64,000 bases of DNA from Rhodocyclales bacterium (GTDB lineage Bacteria; Pseudomonadota; Gammaproteobacteria; Burkholderiales; Rhodocyclaceae): the NCBI GenBank assembly GCA_016235765.1, contig JACRIZ010000006.1, forward strand, positions 37,078-101,077, given 5' to 3'. The translations under genes were made by a program, and so were the position numbers. The notes beneath the pieces are model-generated. The model had not been told where the DNA came from and made no database searches. It saw only the letters and a program-made list of their open reading frames with translations. Shown in pieces: positions 45,787 through 54,865 of this stretch. Every line of letters starts with the position of its first letter. Position 1 is the first letter of the stretch.

Positions 45787-46560
45787 CTAACTCACCGGCG
45801 GAACCTTGGGCCGCCTTCCCCGTCGCTTCTTCTCCACCGGCGCGCCTTCCTGCAAATGCATGACGACGCGCAGGCGCGCAATGGCCTGGCTATGCAACTG
45901 GCAAACCCTGGATTCCGTCACGCCCAGCACCTCGCCGATTTCCTTGAGGTTCAGTTCCTCGTCGTAGTACAGGGCCATGACCGTCTTTTCGCGATCGGGC
46001 AGGGCTTCGATCCCGGCGACCAGTATCCGTCTGGTATCGACATCCTCAAGCAATACCGCAGGATCGGCAAGCGCGGGGCCGGCGCAATGGCGGTCGAGGT
46101 ATGAATCGCCCTGATCGTCCGCAAGGTCCTCGACATAGATCAACTGGTGGCCCCGTGCCTCCTGCAACAGCTTCTGATAGTCGCCGATCGCCAGACCGAG
46201 GGCGAGCGCCAGCTCGCCTTCGCTGGGCGCGCGACCGTGCTCGTGCTCGAGCTTGTGGATGGCTTCCTCGACGCGCCGCATCTCGCGCCTCACGCTGCGG
46301 GGTACCCAGTCGTTGTCGCGCAGGCCGTCGAGCATCGCGCCGCGAATGCGCTGCGCGGCATAGGTCTCGAACTGCGCCCCCATGCCCTCCTGAAAGCGAT
46401 TGAGCGCGTCGAGCAAGCCGATCATGCCGTTCTGGATGAGATCGTCGGCTTGAACGCTGGCGGGCAGCTTGGTCATCAACTGGAATGCCAAACGCTTGAC
46501 CAGCTGGGCGTGCTGGCGTACGAGATCTTCCTTGTCGGGAGCGCCCTGGGCAGTGTACAT
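45787..46560 (-). CDS. fliA: Flagellar sigma factor FliA (sigma-28)
   Basis: FliA directs RNA polymerase to late flagellar promoters such as those of fliC and fliD here. The ATG at 46560 (MYTAQGAPDKEDLVRQHAQL) is chosen because the family starts there; an upstream in-frame extension has no family character. The 257-residue product has region 2 (DDLIQNGMIGLLDALNRFQ; FETYAAQRIRGAMLDGLRDN), region 3 and a region 4 helix-turn-helix (NLKEIGEVLGVTESRVCQLH), plus a basic C-terminal tail (KKRRGRRPKV). Confidence 0.96.
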   Translation of the reverse strand: MYTAQGAPDKEDLVRQHAQLVKRLAFQLMTKLPASVQADDLIQNGMIGLLDALNRFQEGMGAQFETYAAQRIRGAMLDGLRDNDWVPRSVRREMRRVEEAIHKLEHEHGRAPSEGELALALGLAIGDYQKLLQEARGHQLIYVEDLADDQGDSYLDRHCAGPALADPAVLLEDVDTRRILVAGIEALPDREKTVMALYYDEELNLKEIGEVLGVTESRVCQLHSQAIARLRVVMHLQEGAPVEKKRRGRRPKVPPVS

Positions 46561-46589
46561 GGGCGAAATCGGCAGACTGAACGCGGCAA

Positions 46590-47396
46590 CTATAACACCG
46601 AATCCAGCACGCCCGACCGCACTGGCGTGGCCGGTACCGCGCTGATGAAACCATCGACGGCACACTCCTCGGCAGCCGGCGGCAGGTTGCGGAGCAAGGC
46701 GTCGGCCAGGTGGTCGGTGACCGGTACGGCCGATGCGCCAAGGTAGTCGAGTCGCACGCCCAGGTGTTCGCGCGCCACGCGCCGCATGTTGTCGTAGATC
46801 GCGCGCGCCTCCTCGGGCGAACGGGCACGGGTCACGGCAATCTGGAAGCGGTCGCGGTTGTAGTCCTGGTAGATCCGCTTGATCAACGCGTACGCATGCG
46901 TAATGGCGGTACCCTGCGCCGCCACCACGATCACGAAGTGCCGGGCAAGGGAAGCGACCGCCGACAGGTGGCCGACGCGGCGATTGGCGGCGCAGTCGAT
47001 GAGCACGAAACTGGCGCCCTCCTGCATGCCCTGGAAGCCGGCCACCAGGCGCTGGCGGCTGACTGCGCTCATGTGGTCGAGCTCGCGGGCGGCCCGCGCA
47101 GCCGGGATCACGCGCACCAGCGGCGCTGCGGCCAGCGCCACCTGGGCGAGGTTGCGGTCGCCGCGCACGACCTGATAGAAGTCGTTGCGGGCCGCAATGC
47201 CGAAGGTCGTCAAGACATTGTCGGGTGCGGGATTCTCGTCCACCACGACCACGGCCTGTCCTGCGGCTGCCAGCGCCACGGCCGTCTGCACGACCAGCGT
47301 CGTCCGGCCACAGGCCTCCCGCCCGGAGGCAAACGCGACGACTTGCGGCTCCCGGCAGCCGAACAAGCGGCGCAGGCCGTCGGCCTGGTCACCCAT
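46590..47396 (-). CDS. flhG: FlhG (FleN) MinD-like flagellar number regulator, degenerate P-loop
   Basis: FlhG is normally a dimeric ATPase that limits flagellar number, antagonises FlhF and in pseudomonads restrains FleQ. The ATG at 47396 gives the FlhG-type N-terminus MGDQADGLRRLFG; in-frame ATG 47444 and TTG 47456 are alternatives overlapping flhF. The 268-residue protein has lost the Walker A lysine: the KGGVGKT loop reads GREACGRTT (25-33). The switch II region reads LIDCAANRR. ATP binding may therefore be altered or absent. Confidence 0.87.
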   Translation of the reverse strand: MGDQADGLRRLFGCREPQVVAFASGREACGRTTLVVQTAVALAAAGQAVVVVDENPAPDNVLTTFGIAARNDFYQVVRGDRNLAQVALAAAPLVRVIPAARAARELDHMSAVSRQRLVAGFQGMQEGASFVLIDCAANRRVGHLSAVASLARHFVIVVAAQGTAITHAYALIKRIYQDYNRDRFQIAVTRARSPEEARAIYDNMRRVAREHLGVRLDYLGASAVPVTDHLADALLRNLPPAAEECAVDGFISAVPATPVRSGVLDSVL

Positions 47397-47409
47397 CCAG
47401 GCGAGGCGT

Positions 47410-48804
47410 TCAGCCAAGGCTGACTCCCAGCCTGGACGTCGCATCGCGCGGCGCAACCATCAGGCCGACATCGTCGCTCTGCAGGCGATGCGGCGAGGTC
47501 TCGGCCGGCAGCTTGAGCGCCCGATGCATGAGATAGTTGCGGTTGGGCAGGTGCATGTCCTCGGGAACGCGCTGGCCGTTGGCCACATAGGCGAGCAGCA
47601 GGCCGTGGCGGACCACGGCGTCCAGCGCCGGGCCAAGCGAGGCCGCTTCGTCGATCTTGGTCAGGATGCAACCGGCCAGGTCCTCGCCGGAGTATGCACG
47701 GACGACGTCGTCGAGCGTGTCGCCGCGGCTGCCGGCGTTGAGCAGCAGCAGGCGCTTGACCTCACCCGCCCGGGTCAGCATCGCGGCCTGCTCGGCGACC
47801 ATGCGGTCGCGCTGGCTCATGCCGACGGTGTCGATGAGGATCATGTGCTTGTCCCGCAACTCGACCAGCGTGCGGCGCAGGTCTTCGCTGTCGCGGACCA
47901 CATGGACCGGCACGCCCAGGATGCGGCCGTAGATGCGCAACTGCTCGTGGGCGCCGATCCGGTAGCCGTCGGTCGTCAGCAAGGCCAGCTTCTCGGCGCC
48001 ATAGCGGACGACGCAGCGTGCCGCGAGCTTGGCCGTGGTGGTCGTCTTGCCCACCCCGGTCGGGCCGACCAGCGCGAAGACGCCGCCCTGGTCGATGATG
48101 TCGCTGTCGCCGCCAAGGGTGCGCAGACGCCGGTTGATGGCGCTGGCCAGCCATTTCCGGCCGTCGGCAGCAGCCAATGCCCGGGGCATTTCGTCCACGA
48201 GCCTGCGCGCCAATGCGCTGGAGAATCCGGCATCGAGCAACTCGGCAAGCAACATGGCCTGCGCGGGATTCTGGCGCGACATTTCGCCCCACGCGAATCC
48301 GGCGAGCTGCCGCTCGAGCAGGCTCTTGATCGACTGCATTTCCGCCATCAGTTGCGCCACCTGGGGCTCGCCCGAAACGGCGCCGGCGGGCCTGGCGGAC
48401 GGATCGACCGGGCGTGCCGGCGCACCCTCCTGGAGCGGATCGTGGCTCCGGGCCGGCAAGGGCCGCACGCGCGGCCTGGCATCCTCGGCGACTTGAGCGG
48501 CTGGCTGAACGGGCTGCCAGGTCCTGAACGGCAGTTGCGAATGCGCTTTCGCGGACAGGCTGACCGTGTAGTCGTCGTCGAACTCGTCGAGCGCCGGCTT
48601 TGCCCTTGAAACGGGCTCGGGCGCCGCCCGGCGGGGCGGCAGGGTTGCCGACAAGGCATCCAGACTGTCCGCCGACATCGCGGTAATCTCGACCCCGCCC
48701 GGCACGGCCTTGTTCGACACGACGATGGCATCGGGTCCCAGTTCTTCCTTGACCCGGCGCAACGCCTCGCGAGCCGTCGGGGAAGTAATTCGTCTTACGG
48801 TCAT
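47410..48804 (-). CDS. flhF: SRP-like GTPase FlhF
   Basis: FlhF sets polar placement of flagella in Pseudomonas and Vibrio. The 464-residue protein has a basic N-terminal B domain (ITSPTAREALRRVKEELGPD), a Pro/Ala-rich linker (about 60-145) and an NG GTPase domain with P-loop GPTGVGKTT (247-255), ILIDTVGMSQRD-type G3 and the G4 CILTKIDEA. It overlaps the flhA stop by four bases. Its presence together with FlhG predicts few, probably polar, flagella. Confidence 0.95.
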   Translation of the reverse strand: MTVRRITSPTAREALRRVKEELGPDAIVVSNKAVPGGVEITAMSADSLDALSATLPPRRAAPEPVSRAKPALDEFDDDYTVSLSAKAHSQLPFRTWQPVQPAAQVAEDARPRVRPLPARSHDPLQEGAPARPVDPSARPAGAVSGEPQVAQLMAEMQSIKSLLERQLAGFAWGEMSRQNPAQAMLLAELLDAGFSSALARRLVDEMPRALAAADGRKWLASAINRRLRTLGGDSDIIDQGGVFALVGPTGVGKTTTTAKLAARCVVRYGAEKLALLTTDGYRIGAHEQLRIYGRILGVPVHVVRDSEDLRRTLVELRDKHMILIDTVGMSQRDRMVAEQAAMLTRAGEVKRLLLLNAGSRGDTLDDVVRAYSGEDLAGCILTKIDEAASLGPALDAVVRHGLLLAYVANGQRVPEDMHLPNRNYLMHRALKLPAETSPHRLQSDDVGLMVAPRDATSRLGVSLG

Positions 48805-50891
48805 GTCTTGGCTCCAATGACGGTCGTGACCTTGATGGTTCTTGATTCAGGTACCTCGGCATTGGCCAGCACCTTGAGGGCCGGCCAGGCGCGGCGCAGG
48901 AAACGCGACAGCAGCCAGCGCAACTGCCCCGGCACCAGCAGTACCGCCGGCAGCCCGAGCGCTTCCTGGCGCTGCGATGCGGCCACGGTCTCCCTCAGCA
49001 GGGTATCGGCCAGGCCGGGCTCGATCCCCGACCCGTCGCCGCCCGCCCCATGCACTGCCTGCCCGAGCAGGCGCTCCAGGCCGGGCTCGAGGGCCATGAC
49101 CTGCATGTCCGTGGTCGCCGGATAAATCTGCTGAACGATGGCGCGACCGAGAGCGATGCGCACCTGGGTCGTCAGCTCGATGGCGTCCTGGCTGCGCGCG
49201 GCATTCTCCGCCAGGACGTCGATGATGGTCCGCGTGTCGCGGATGCTGACGCCTTCCTCCAGCAGGTTCTGCAGCACCCGCTGCACGATGGCCAGCGGCA
49301 GGAGCTTCGGCACCAGATCCTCGACCAGCTTGGGCGCATCCTTGGCGATGTGATCGAGCAACTGCTGGGTCTCCTGGCGGCCAAGCAAGTCCGCAGCGTT
49401 GGAGAGAATCAGGTGGTTGAGGTGCGTCGCCACGACCGTACTGGCATCGACCACCGTGTAGCCCAAGGCATGAGCCCGGTCGCGCTGAGTGCTTTCGATC
49501 CAGACGGCCGGCAGGCCGAAGGCCGGGTCCTTGGTCGGATTGCCCGGCAGCATGCCGCTGACGCGGCCCGGGTTGATGGCCAGGTACATGCCCGGATACG
49601 CCTCGCCATTGCCGACTTCCACGCCCTTCAGGGCAATCCGGTAGGCGTTTGGCTTCAATTCGAGGTTGTCGCGGATGTGCACCGGCGCCGAGAGGAAGCC
49701 GACTTCCTGCGCGAACTTCTTGCGCAGGCCGCGAATGCGCTTCAGCAATTCGCCATCCTGATTGCGGTCGACCAGCGGGATCAGCCGATAGCCGACTTCC
49801 AGGCCCAGCACATCGACGGGCGCAACGTCGGCCCAGCTCGCATCCAGGTTCTCGGTGGGTGCCGGCGGCGGCACCACGACGGCTTCCCGGGCCTGCTTCT
49901 CCTGCTGGCGTTGCACGGTCCACCAGGCCAGGCCGCCAATGCCCACGGCGAGAAGAAGAAAGACGAAGTGCGGCATCCCCGGAATCAGGCCGAGCACCCC
50001 GAGGATGCCCGCCGTCAGCGTCAGCACGGTCGGATTGCTGAACAACTGGCCGACGAACTGCTGCCCGAGGTCGCCTTCCACGTCCCCGACCCGCGTCACG
50101 ACCAGGCCGGCGGCGGTGGAAATGATCAGTGCGGGAATCTGGGCCACCAGGCCGTCGCCGATCGTGAGCAGGGTGTAGTTGCGCGCCGCCTGCCCCGCCT
50201 CCATGTCGTGCTGGAGAATGCCGACGATGAGTCCGCCGACGATGTTGATGACCAGGATCAGGATGCCCGCGACGGCGTCGCCGCGCACGAACTTGGAGGC
50301 ACCGTCCATGGCGCCGTAGAAATCCGCTTCCTGGGCGATCGTCGCGCGGCGCTTGCGTGCCTCGTCTTCGCCGATCAGCCCGGCATTGAGGTCCGCATCG
50401 ATCGCCATCTGCTTGCCGGGCATGGCGTCGAGGGTGAAGCGCGCCGATACTTCGGCGATGCGGCCGGCACCTTTGGTGATCACGACGAAGTTGATCACGG
50501 TCAGGATGATGAAGACGACGATGCCAACGGTATAGTTGCCGCCGACCAGGAAGTGGCCGAACGCCTCGATGACCTTGCCGGCCGCATCCGGTCCGGTGTG
50601 TCCCTCCAGCAGGACGATCCGGGTCGACGCGACGTTCAGGGACAGGCGCAGCAAGGTCGTCACCAGCAGCACGCTCGGAAAGACCGAGAAATCGAGCGGC
50701 TTCTGGTTGTACATGGCCACCAGCAGGACCATCACGGCCAGGGCAATGTTGAACGTGAAGAACAGGTCCAGGGCGAACGAGGGTAACGGCAGGACCATCA
50801 TCGACAGGATGACGATGATCAACCCCGGCGCAATCAGCGCCCGCACGTTGCCGCGGTTGAACAGCATCGAGAGGACGGCGGTTCCGTTCAT
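48801..50891 (-). CDS. flhA: Flagellar export gate protein FlhA
   Basis: FlhA is the nonameric export-gate ring that docks substrates and chaperones. The 696-residue protein has about eight N-terminal membrane helices, the FHIPEP signature region (NFVVITKGAGRIAEVSARFT, LDAMPGKQMAIDADLNAG), and the large cytoplasmic domain (GLEVGYRLIPLVDRNQDG; IRDNLELKPNAYRIALKG; VVDASTVVATHLNHLI). Overlaps with flhB and flhF support one operon. Confidence 0.97.
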   Translation of the reverse strand: MNGTAVLSMLFNRGNVRALIAPGLIIVILSMMVLPLPSFALDLFFTFNIALAVMVLLVAMYNQKPLDFSVFPSVLLVTTLLRLSLNVASTRIVLLEGHTGPDAAGKVIEAFGHFLVGGNYTVGIVVFIILTVINFVVITKGAGRIAEVSARFTLDAMPGKQMAIDADLNAGLIGEDEARKRRATIAQEADFYGAMDGASKFVRGDAVAGILILVINIVGGLIVGILQHDMEAGQAARNYTLLTIGDGLVAQIPALIISTAAGLVVTRVGDVEGDLGQQFVGQLFSNPTVLTLTAGILGVLGLIPGMPHFVFLLLAVGIGGLAWWTVQRQQEKQAREAVVVPPPAPTENLDASWADVAPVDVLGLEVGYRLIPLVDRNQDGELLKRIRGLRKKFAQEVGFLSAPVHIRDNLELKPNAYRIALKGVEVGNGEAYPGMYLAINPGRVSGMLPGNPTKDPAFGLPAVWIESTQRDRAHALGYTVVDASTVVATHLNHLILSNAADLLGRQETQQLLDHIAKDAPKLVEDLVPKLLPLAIVQRVLQNLLEEGVSIRDTRTIIDVLAENAARSQDAIELTTQVRIALGRAIVQQIYPATTDMQVMALEPGLERLLGQAVHGAGGDGSGIEPGLADTLLRETVAASQRQEALGLPAVLLVPGQLRWLLSRFLRRAWPALKVLANAEVPESRTIKVTTVIGAKT

Positions 50892-52045
50892 GCAACCGCT
50901 CCGGCAGGCTCACCGGGGTCCATGCCGTCCGGCACGGAAACCGACCTGGGCGGCAGCGGCGGCGTGACGCCGGCGCCCGTCGCCAGGTGCTGGTTCAACT
51001 GATAGACGTAGGCGAGGATCTCCGCGACCGCCGTATAAAGGGCCGTGGGAACCTGCTCGCCGATGTCGGTGTGCCGGTAGAGCGCGCGCGCCAGCGGCGG
51101 CGCCTCGACGACCGGCACATTGTTGTCGGCCGCCAATTCGCGGATCTTCTGCGCCACCAGGCTCATGCCCTTGGCAACGACTTGCGGCGCCCCCATGCGC
51201 TCGCGATCGTACTTGAGGGCAACCGCGAAATGGGTCGGGTTGGTCACAACCACGTCCGCCCTGGGCACCTCGGCCATCATCCGCTTGCGCGCCATCTCGC
51301 GCTGCTGGCTGCGAATCCTGGCTTTCAGGTGGGGATCGCCCTCCATCTCCTTCATTTCCTGGCGCACCTCTTCCTTCGTCATGCGCAGTCCGGCGTAGTA
51401 GCGCCAGAGCTGGAACGGCACGTCAATGGCGGCGATCAGGGCCAGGCCGGCTACCAGCCCGATCATGGCAAACACGACCATGTGCCCGAAGGACGCCATG
51501 GCGGGTTCGAGGGACTGCAGGATCAAGGCGAAGAGTTGCCCCTGCTGGCGCTGAATCACCCAATAGATGACGCCGCCAATGAGCAATGCCTTGAGAACCG
51601 CCTTGACCAGTTCGCCGACGCTGTGCCAGGAGAACATCCGCTGCACGCCCTTGATCGGGTCGAGTTTGGCGAGATTGGGCGACATGGCCTCCGGCGAGAA
51701 GTTCCAGCCGCCCATGGCAAACGGCGTCGCAATGGCTGCCACAGCGGTCAGCGTAAATATCGGGGCCGCCAGCAGCATGGCCTGCCAGGACAGGGTGGCA
51801 AACGAAGTGGTCATGGCGCTGGGATCGAAGGCCGTGCTGCGGTCGAAGGACAGGCCCAGCCTGAGTATTCCGCCCGCCTGCTGCATGAACCAGCCACCGA
51901 GGATCCAGAAACCCGCCGTCGCCGACGCCAGCACCAGGAAGGCCGTCAGCTCCCTCGATTGCGGCACCCGCCCTTCGGAGCGCGCCTTTTCCAGGCGCCT
52001 TGCCGATGGTGCTTCTGTTCGCTCGAGGTCGCTATCCTCAGCCAA
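50888..52045 (-). CDS. flhB: Flagellar export switch protein FlhB
   Basis: FlhB controls export specificity through autocleavage. The TTG at 52045, giving MAEDSDLERTEAPSARRLEK, is chosen because the family starts there and GGAGGG lies 8 bases before it. The 385-residue protein has four membrane helices, the self-cleaving NPTH in VVTNPTHFAVALKYD and the C-terminal domain that is duplicated at 16710-17009. A 27-base perfect palindrome lies immediately upstream. Confidence 0.96.
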   Translation of the reverse strand: MAEDSDLERTEAPSARRLEKARSEGRVPQSRELTAFLVLASATAGFWILGGWFMQQAGGILRLGLSFDRSTAFDPSAMTTSFATLSWQAMLLAAPIFTLTAVAAIATPFAMGGWNFSPEAMSPNLAKLDPIKGVQRMFSWHSVGELVKAVLKALLIGGVIYWVIQRQQGQLFALILQSLEPAMASFGHMVVFAMIGLVAGLALIAAIDVPFQLWRYYAGLRMTKEEVRQEMKEMEGDPHLKARIRSQQREMARKRMMAEVPRADVVVTNPTHFAVALKYDRERMGAPQVVAKGMSLVAQKIRELAADNNVPVVEAPPLARALYRHTDIGEQVPTALYTAVAEILAYVYQLNQHLATGAGVTPPLPPRSVSVPDGMDPGEPAGAVA

Positions 52046-52057
52046 GACGGGTTCCCT

Positions 52058-52084
52058 CCATGGCGGCAATTATTGCCGCCATGG
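52058..52084. promoter_or_regulatory. 27-base palindrome upstream of flhB containing the flagellar dyad
   Basis: The arms CCATGGCGGCAA (52058-52069) and TTGCCGCCATGG (52073-52084) are perfectly complementary around TTA. The core 52064-52078 is an exact CGGCAA-N3-TTGCCG. It sits between cheA and flhB and its flhB-proximal edge overlaps the GGAGGG ribosome-binding site. It could be a protein-binding site or, as RNA, a hairpin that affects flhB translation. No T-run follows and no sigma-54 promoter was found next to it. Confidence 0.6.
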
Positions 52085-52127
52085 CCAGGCCCCATATATT
52101 GATTAGAGTGGAATTAGGCGCCCTATT

Positions 52128-54020
52128 TCAGGCCGCGAGGGAACTCGGCGGCAAGAACACGATGCGCGGCACGCCGCGGGCGTCGCCGAGGGAACCGAGC
52201 AGTTCCTTCATGTCGAGGATCAGCACGATCTGGCCATTCGACAGCGTCGTCACGCCGGCGACCCCCTTGGGCCGGAAATCGTCGAGCGACTTGATGACCG
52301 CATCCTCGCGCCCCATGAAACCGTCGATCGCCAGGATGAAGGTACTTTCGGCCGTTTGCATGAGGACACCGTACTCGGGCACGCGCTCGGCGCTCCAGCC
52401 GAGCAGGTGCGACAAGGGGTAGATCGGCATCACCTCGCCGCGCACCACCATGGTCGCGCGTCCGCCCACTTCCTGGACCGCATCCACCTGCACGGTTAGT
52501 ATCTCGCGCACCATCGACAGGGGAACGGCAAACGGCTGGTCGCCGAGGCGCACCAGCAGCACGGGCAGGATGGCCAGCGTCAGGGGCAGGGAGATGGTGA
52601 AGGTCGTCCCCTTGCCCGGCACCGAGCGGATGTCGATCGACCCATTCAGCTTGTGGATATTGGTCTTGACCACGTCCATCCCGACGCCACGCCCCGAAAC
52701 GTCGGACGCCACGTCCTTGGTCGAGAAGCCCGGCAGGAACACCAGGTTGAAGCTCTGGCGCTCATCCATGGTATTGGCCTCTTCGTCGGTGATGAGGCCC
52801 TTCTCCAGCGCCTTGGCGCGCAAGCGCTCGGCATTCATGCCACGGCCGTCGTCGGCGACGATCAGGACGATATGGTCACCCTCCTGGCGCGCCTCCAGAC
52901 GCACCTCAGACTTTTCCGGCTTATGGCTGGCAATGCGGTCAGCGGGCGTTTCGACACCGTGATCGACGGCATTGCGGATCAGGTGGATGATCGGATCCGA
53001 CAAGTCCTCGATCATGGTCTTGTCGATCTCGGTTTCCTCGCCGGCCAGCACCAGTTCGACGTCCTTGCCCAGGCTGCGCGCCAGGTCGCGGGCGATCCGC
53101 GGGTACTTCTGGAACAGGCGGCCGATCGGCTGCATGCGCGTCTTCATGACCGCGTTCTGCAGGTCGGAAACCAGCAGGTCGAGCTGGCTCACGGCCTGAT
53201 CGAGGGCGTGCAGGGTGTTGGTGTCGGAGCGGCCGTGGATCAGGTCCGAGCGCAACGACGTCAGGCGGTTCTTGGTCAGGCCGATCTCGCCCGACAGGTT
53301 CAGCACCTGGTCGAGCCGTGAGGTGTCGACGCGGATCGTGTTGTCGCGCGTTTTTTCGCTGTCGCGCCGGCCGACGGGTCCCTGATACCCGGGCTTGTCC
53401 GTCACCCGGCGGCCAATGGCCTGTTGGATGATCTGCTCCGGCGATTCTCCGGCGACGTCGTGGTGCATTACCGGAGCGGGCCCCGCACCGGGTGCCGCAG
53501 CACCGGCCACTGCGTTGAAGAGTTGCCCCCAGTCGGGCGCGGCGCCCGGCGCGGGCGGGACGGCAGGAGCCGCGGCGCTGACGGCTGGCGCGGCGGCGCG
53601 CGGAGCGGGCGCATTGCCTTTCACCAACTGGCCGGCGATGGCTGCCTTCAAACCGGCCAGCAGTGACTCATCGGCCGGCGGGGGCTGCTGGCCGCGCTCG
53701 AGAGAACCGAACATGTCGCGGACGGTGGCGGTCGCGTCCATGATGACGTCCATCGCCTCGTTGGTGATCTTCATCTCGCCGGTACGCAGCTTGTCGAACA
53801 GGTTCTCGGTGAGATGGCAGAGGGTCACCAGCTCCATCGCATTGAGGAAGCCGGCCCCGCCCTTGATGGTGTGGAAACCGCGGAAGATGTCGTTCAGGAG
53901 CCCCTTGTCCTGCGGGTTCTTCTCCAGATCGACCAGTTTGTTGTCGACGCCCGATAGCAGATCGGTGGCTTCCACCAGGAAATCCTGCAACAGGTCTTCC
54001 ATACCCTGAAAGTCGCTCAT
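52128..54020 (-). CDS. cheA: Chemotaxis histidine kinase CheA
   Basis: CheA relays receptor signals to CheY. The 630-residue protein has an HPt domain (H50 in GFHTIKGGAGF), an Ala/Pro-rich linker (about 115-210), a P3 dimerisation domain (TSRLDQVLNLSGEIGLTKNR in part), an HATPase P4 (HLIRNAVDHGVETP; VADDGRGMN; GRGVGMDVV) and a CheW-like P5. No recognisable P2 domain for CheY/CheB docking lies in the linker. It follows cheZ in the minus-strand operon. Confidence 0.95.
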   Translation of the reverse strand: MSDFQGMEDLLQDFLVEATDLLSGVDNKLVDLEKNPQDKGLLNDIFRGFHTIKGGAGFLNAMELVTLCHLTENLFDKLRTGEMKITNEAMDVIMDATATVRDMFGSLERGQQPPPADESLLAGLKAAIAGQLVKGNAPAPRAAAPAVSAAAPAVPPAPGAAPDWGQLFNAVAGAAAPGAGPAPVMHHDVAGESPEQIIQQAIGRRVTDKPGYQGPVGRRDSEKTRDNTIRVDTSRLDQVLNLSGEIGLTKNRLTSLRSDLIHGRSDTNTLHALDQAVSQLDLLVSDLQNAVMKTRMQPIGRLFQKYPRIARDLARSLGKDVELVLAGEETEIDKTMIEDLSDPIIHLIRNAVDHGVETPADRIASHKPEKSEVRLEARQEGDHIVLIVADDGRGMNAERLRAKALEKGLITDEEANTMDERQSFNLVFLPGFSTKDVASDVSGRGVGMDVVKTNIHKLNGSIDIRSVPGKGTTFTISLPLTLAILPVLLVRLGDQPFAVPLSMVREILTVQVDAVQEVGGRATMVVRGEVMPIYPLSHLLGWSAERVPEYGVLMQTAESTFILAIDGFMGREDAVIKSLDDFRPKGVAGVTTLSNGQIVLILDMKELLGSLGDARGVPRIVFLPPSSLAA

Positions 54021-54041
54021 CGTGCGCTCCTTCTCCTCGCG

Positions 54042-54863
54042 CTAGAAGCCGAGGCTCTCCAGCAGTTCATCCACCTGTGACTGAGAGGTCACCACGTCCG
54101 GGCGCCCTTCGGCGCTCACCACGGGGCCATTCATCAGGCCGCCCGAGACCTCGGGCCGCCGATCGACGGGAATGGCCTCGATCAGCACCTGCAACAACTG
54201 GCCTTCGAGGCTCTGCACCATATCGACAACCTTCCGGATGACCTGACCGGTCAGGTCCTGGAAGTCCTGCGCCATCATGATCTCGGTCAACTGCTGGTTG
54301 GTACGATCGATCTTGGCCGGCGCAGCCTGGAAGAAGGCCCGCGTATCGGCGGCCAGCGCCTTGAACTCGTCGACCGATAACTGATTGGCAAACATCCGCT
54401 CCCAGCGCGCCCCCATGCCCTGAGCGCCCGACAGCAGGTCGTCCTGCAGCGGCCTGGCAATGTCCGTGGCGTTCAAGACGCGCGACGCCGCCTGTTCGGT
54501 CATCTGCACGATATACGCCAGTCGCTGGCGCGCGTCGGGAATCTGGCGCGCGGTATTCTGCAGCGCCTGGTCATAGCCCAGTTCGCGCAGGCTGTTGTGC
54601 AACTGCCGGGTCAGTTGGCCCAGGCGGGTGAAGACCTCTTCCTCGCCGCCTGCCGTACCGGCCTTCGCGTTGGTGCCATTCGGCTCGGCCATCTGGCCGG
54701 CAACGCTGTCGAACAAGGCCTGCAATTCGTCCGAGTCACCCGATTTGCCCGGCACCGCTACCGGCGCCGGCGCGGGCGCCGCGCCCGAGGCCGCGATCGA
54801 ATCAAACAGGGCCTGGAGATCATCCGAGTCGCCCGACTCATCAAACTTCACCGGTCTGGCCAT
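54042..54863 (-). CDS. cheZ: CheY phosphatase CheZ
   Basis: CheZ dephosphorylates CheY. The ATG at 54863 (MARPVKFDESGD) is preferred because GGGAAG lies at good distance; a GTG at 54869 overlapping the cheY stop is possible. The 273-residue product has two repeats of the motif SGDSDxLQALFDS near the N-terminus, a long helical hairpin with the catalytic Q-box IMMAQDFQDLTGQVIRKV, and a C-terminal CheY-binding peptide (QVDELLESLGF). Confidence 0.94.
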   Translation of the reverse strand: MARPVKFDESGDSDDLQALFDSIAASGAAPAPAPVAVPGKSGDSDELQALFDSVAGQMAEPNGTNAKAGTAGGEEEVFTRLGQLTRQLHNSLRELGYDQALQNTARQIPDARQRLAYIVQMTEQAASRVLNATDIARPLQDDLLSGAQGMGARWERMFANQLSVDEFKALAADTRAFFQAAPAKIDRTNQQLTEIMMAQDFQDLTGQVIRKVVDMVQSLEGQLLQVLIEAIPVDRRPEVSGGLMNGPVVSAEGRPDVVTSQSQVDELLESLGF

Positions 54864-54865
54864 CG

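Noticed and set aside
46561..46665. 35-residue N-terminal extension of fliA
   Set aside because: It overlaps the end of flhG and has no similarity to sigma-28 proteins, which start at the ATG at 46560.
48847..50913. 688-codon alternative minus-strand frame over flhA
   Set aside because: Arg-rich shadow; the flhA frame is complete and conserved.
52085..52127. Sigma-54 promoter upstream of flhB
   Set aside because: No GG-N10-GC arrangement with a recognisable -24/-12 pair was found on the minus strand between cheA and flhB.
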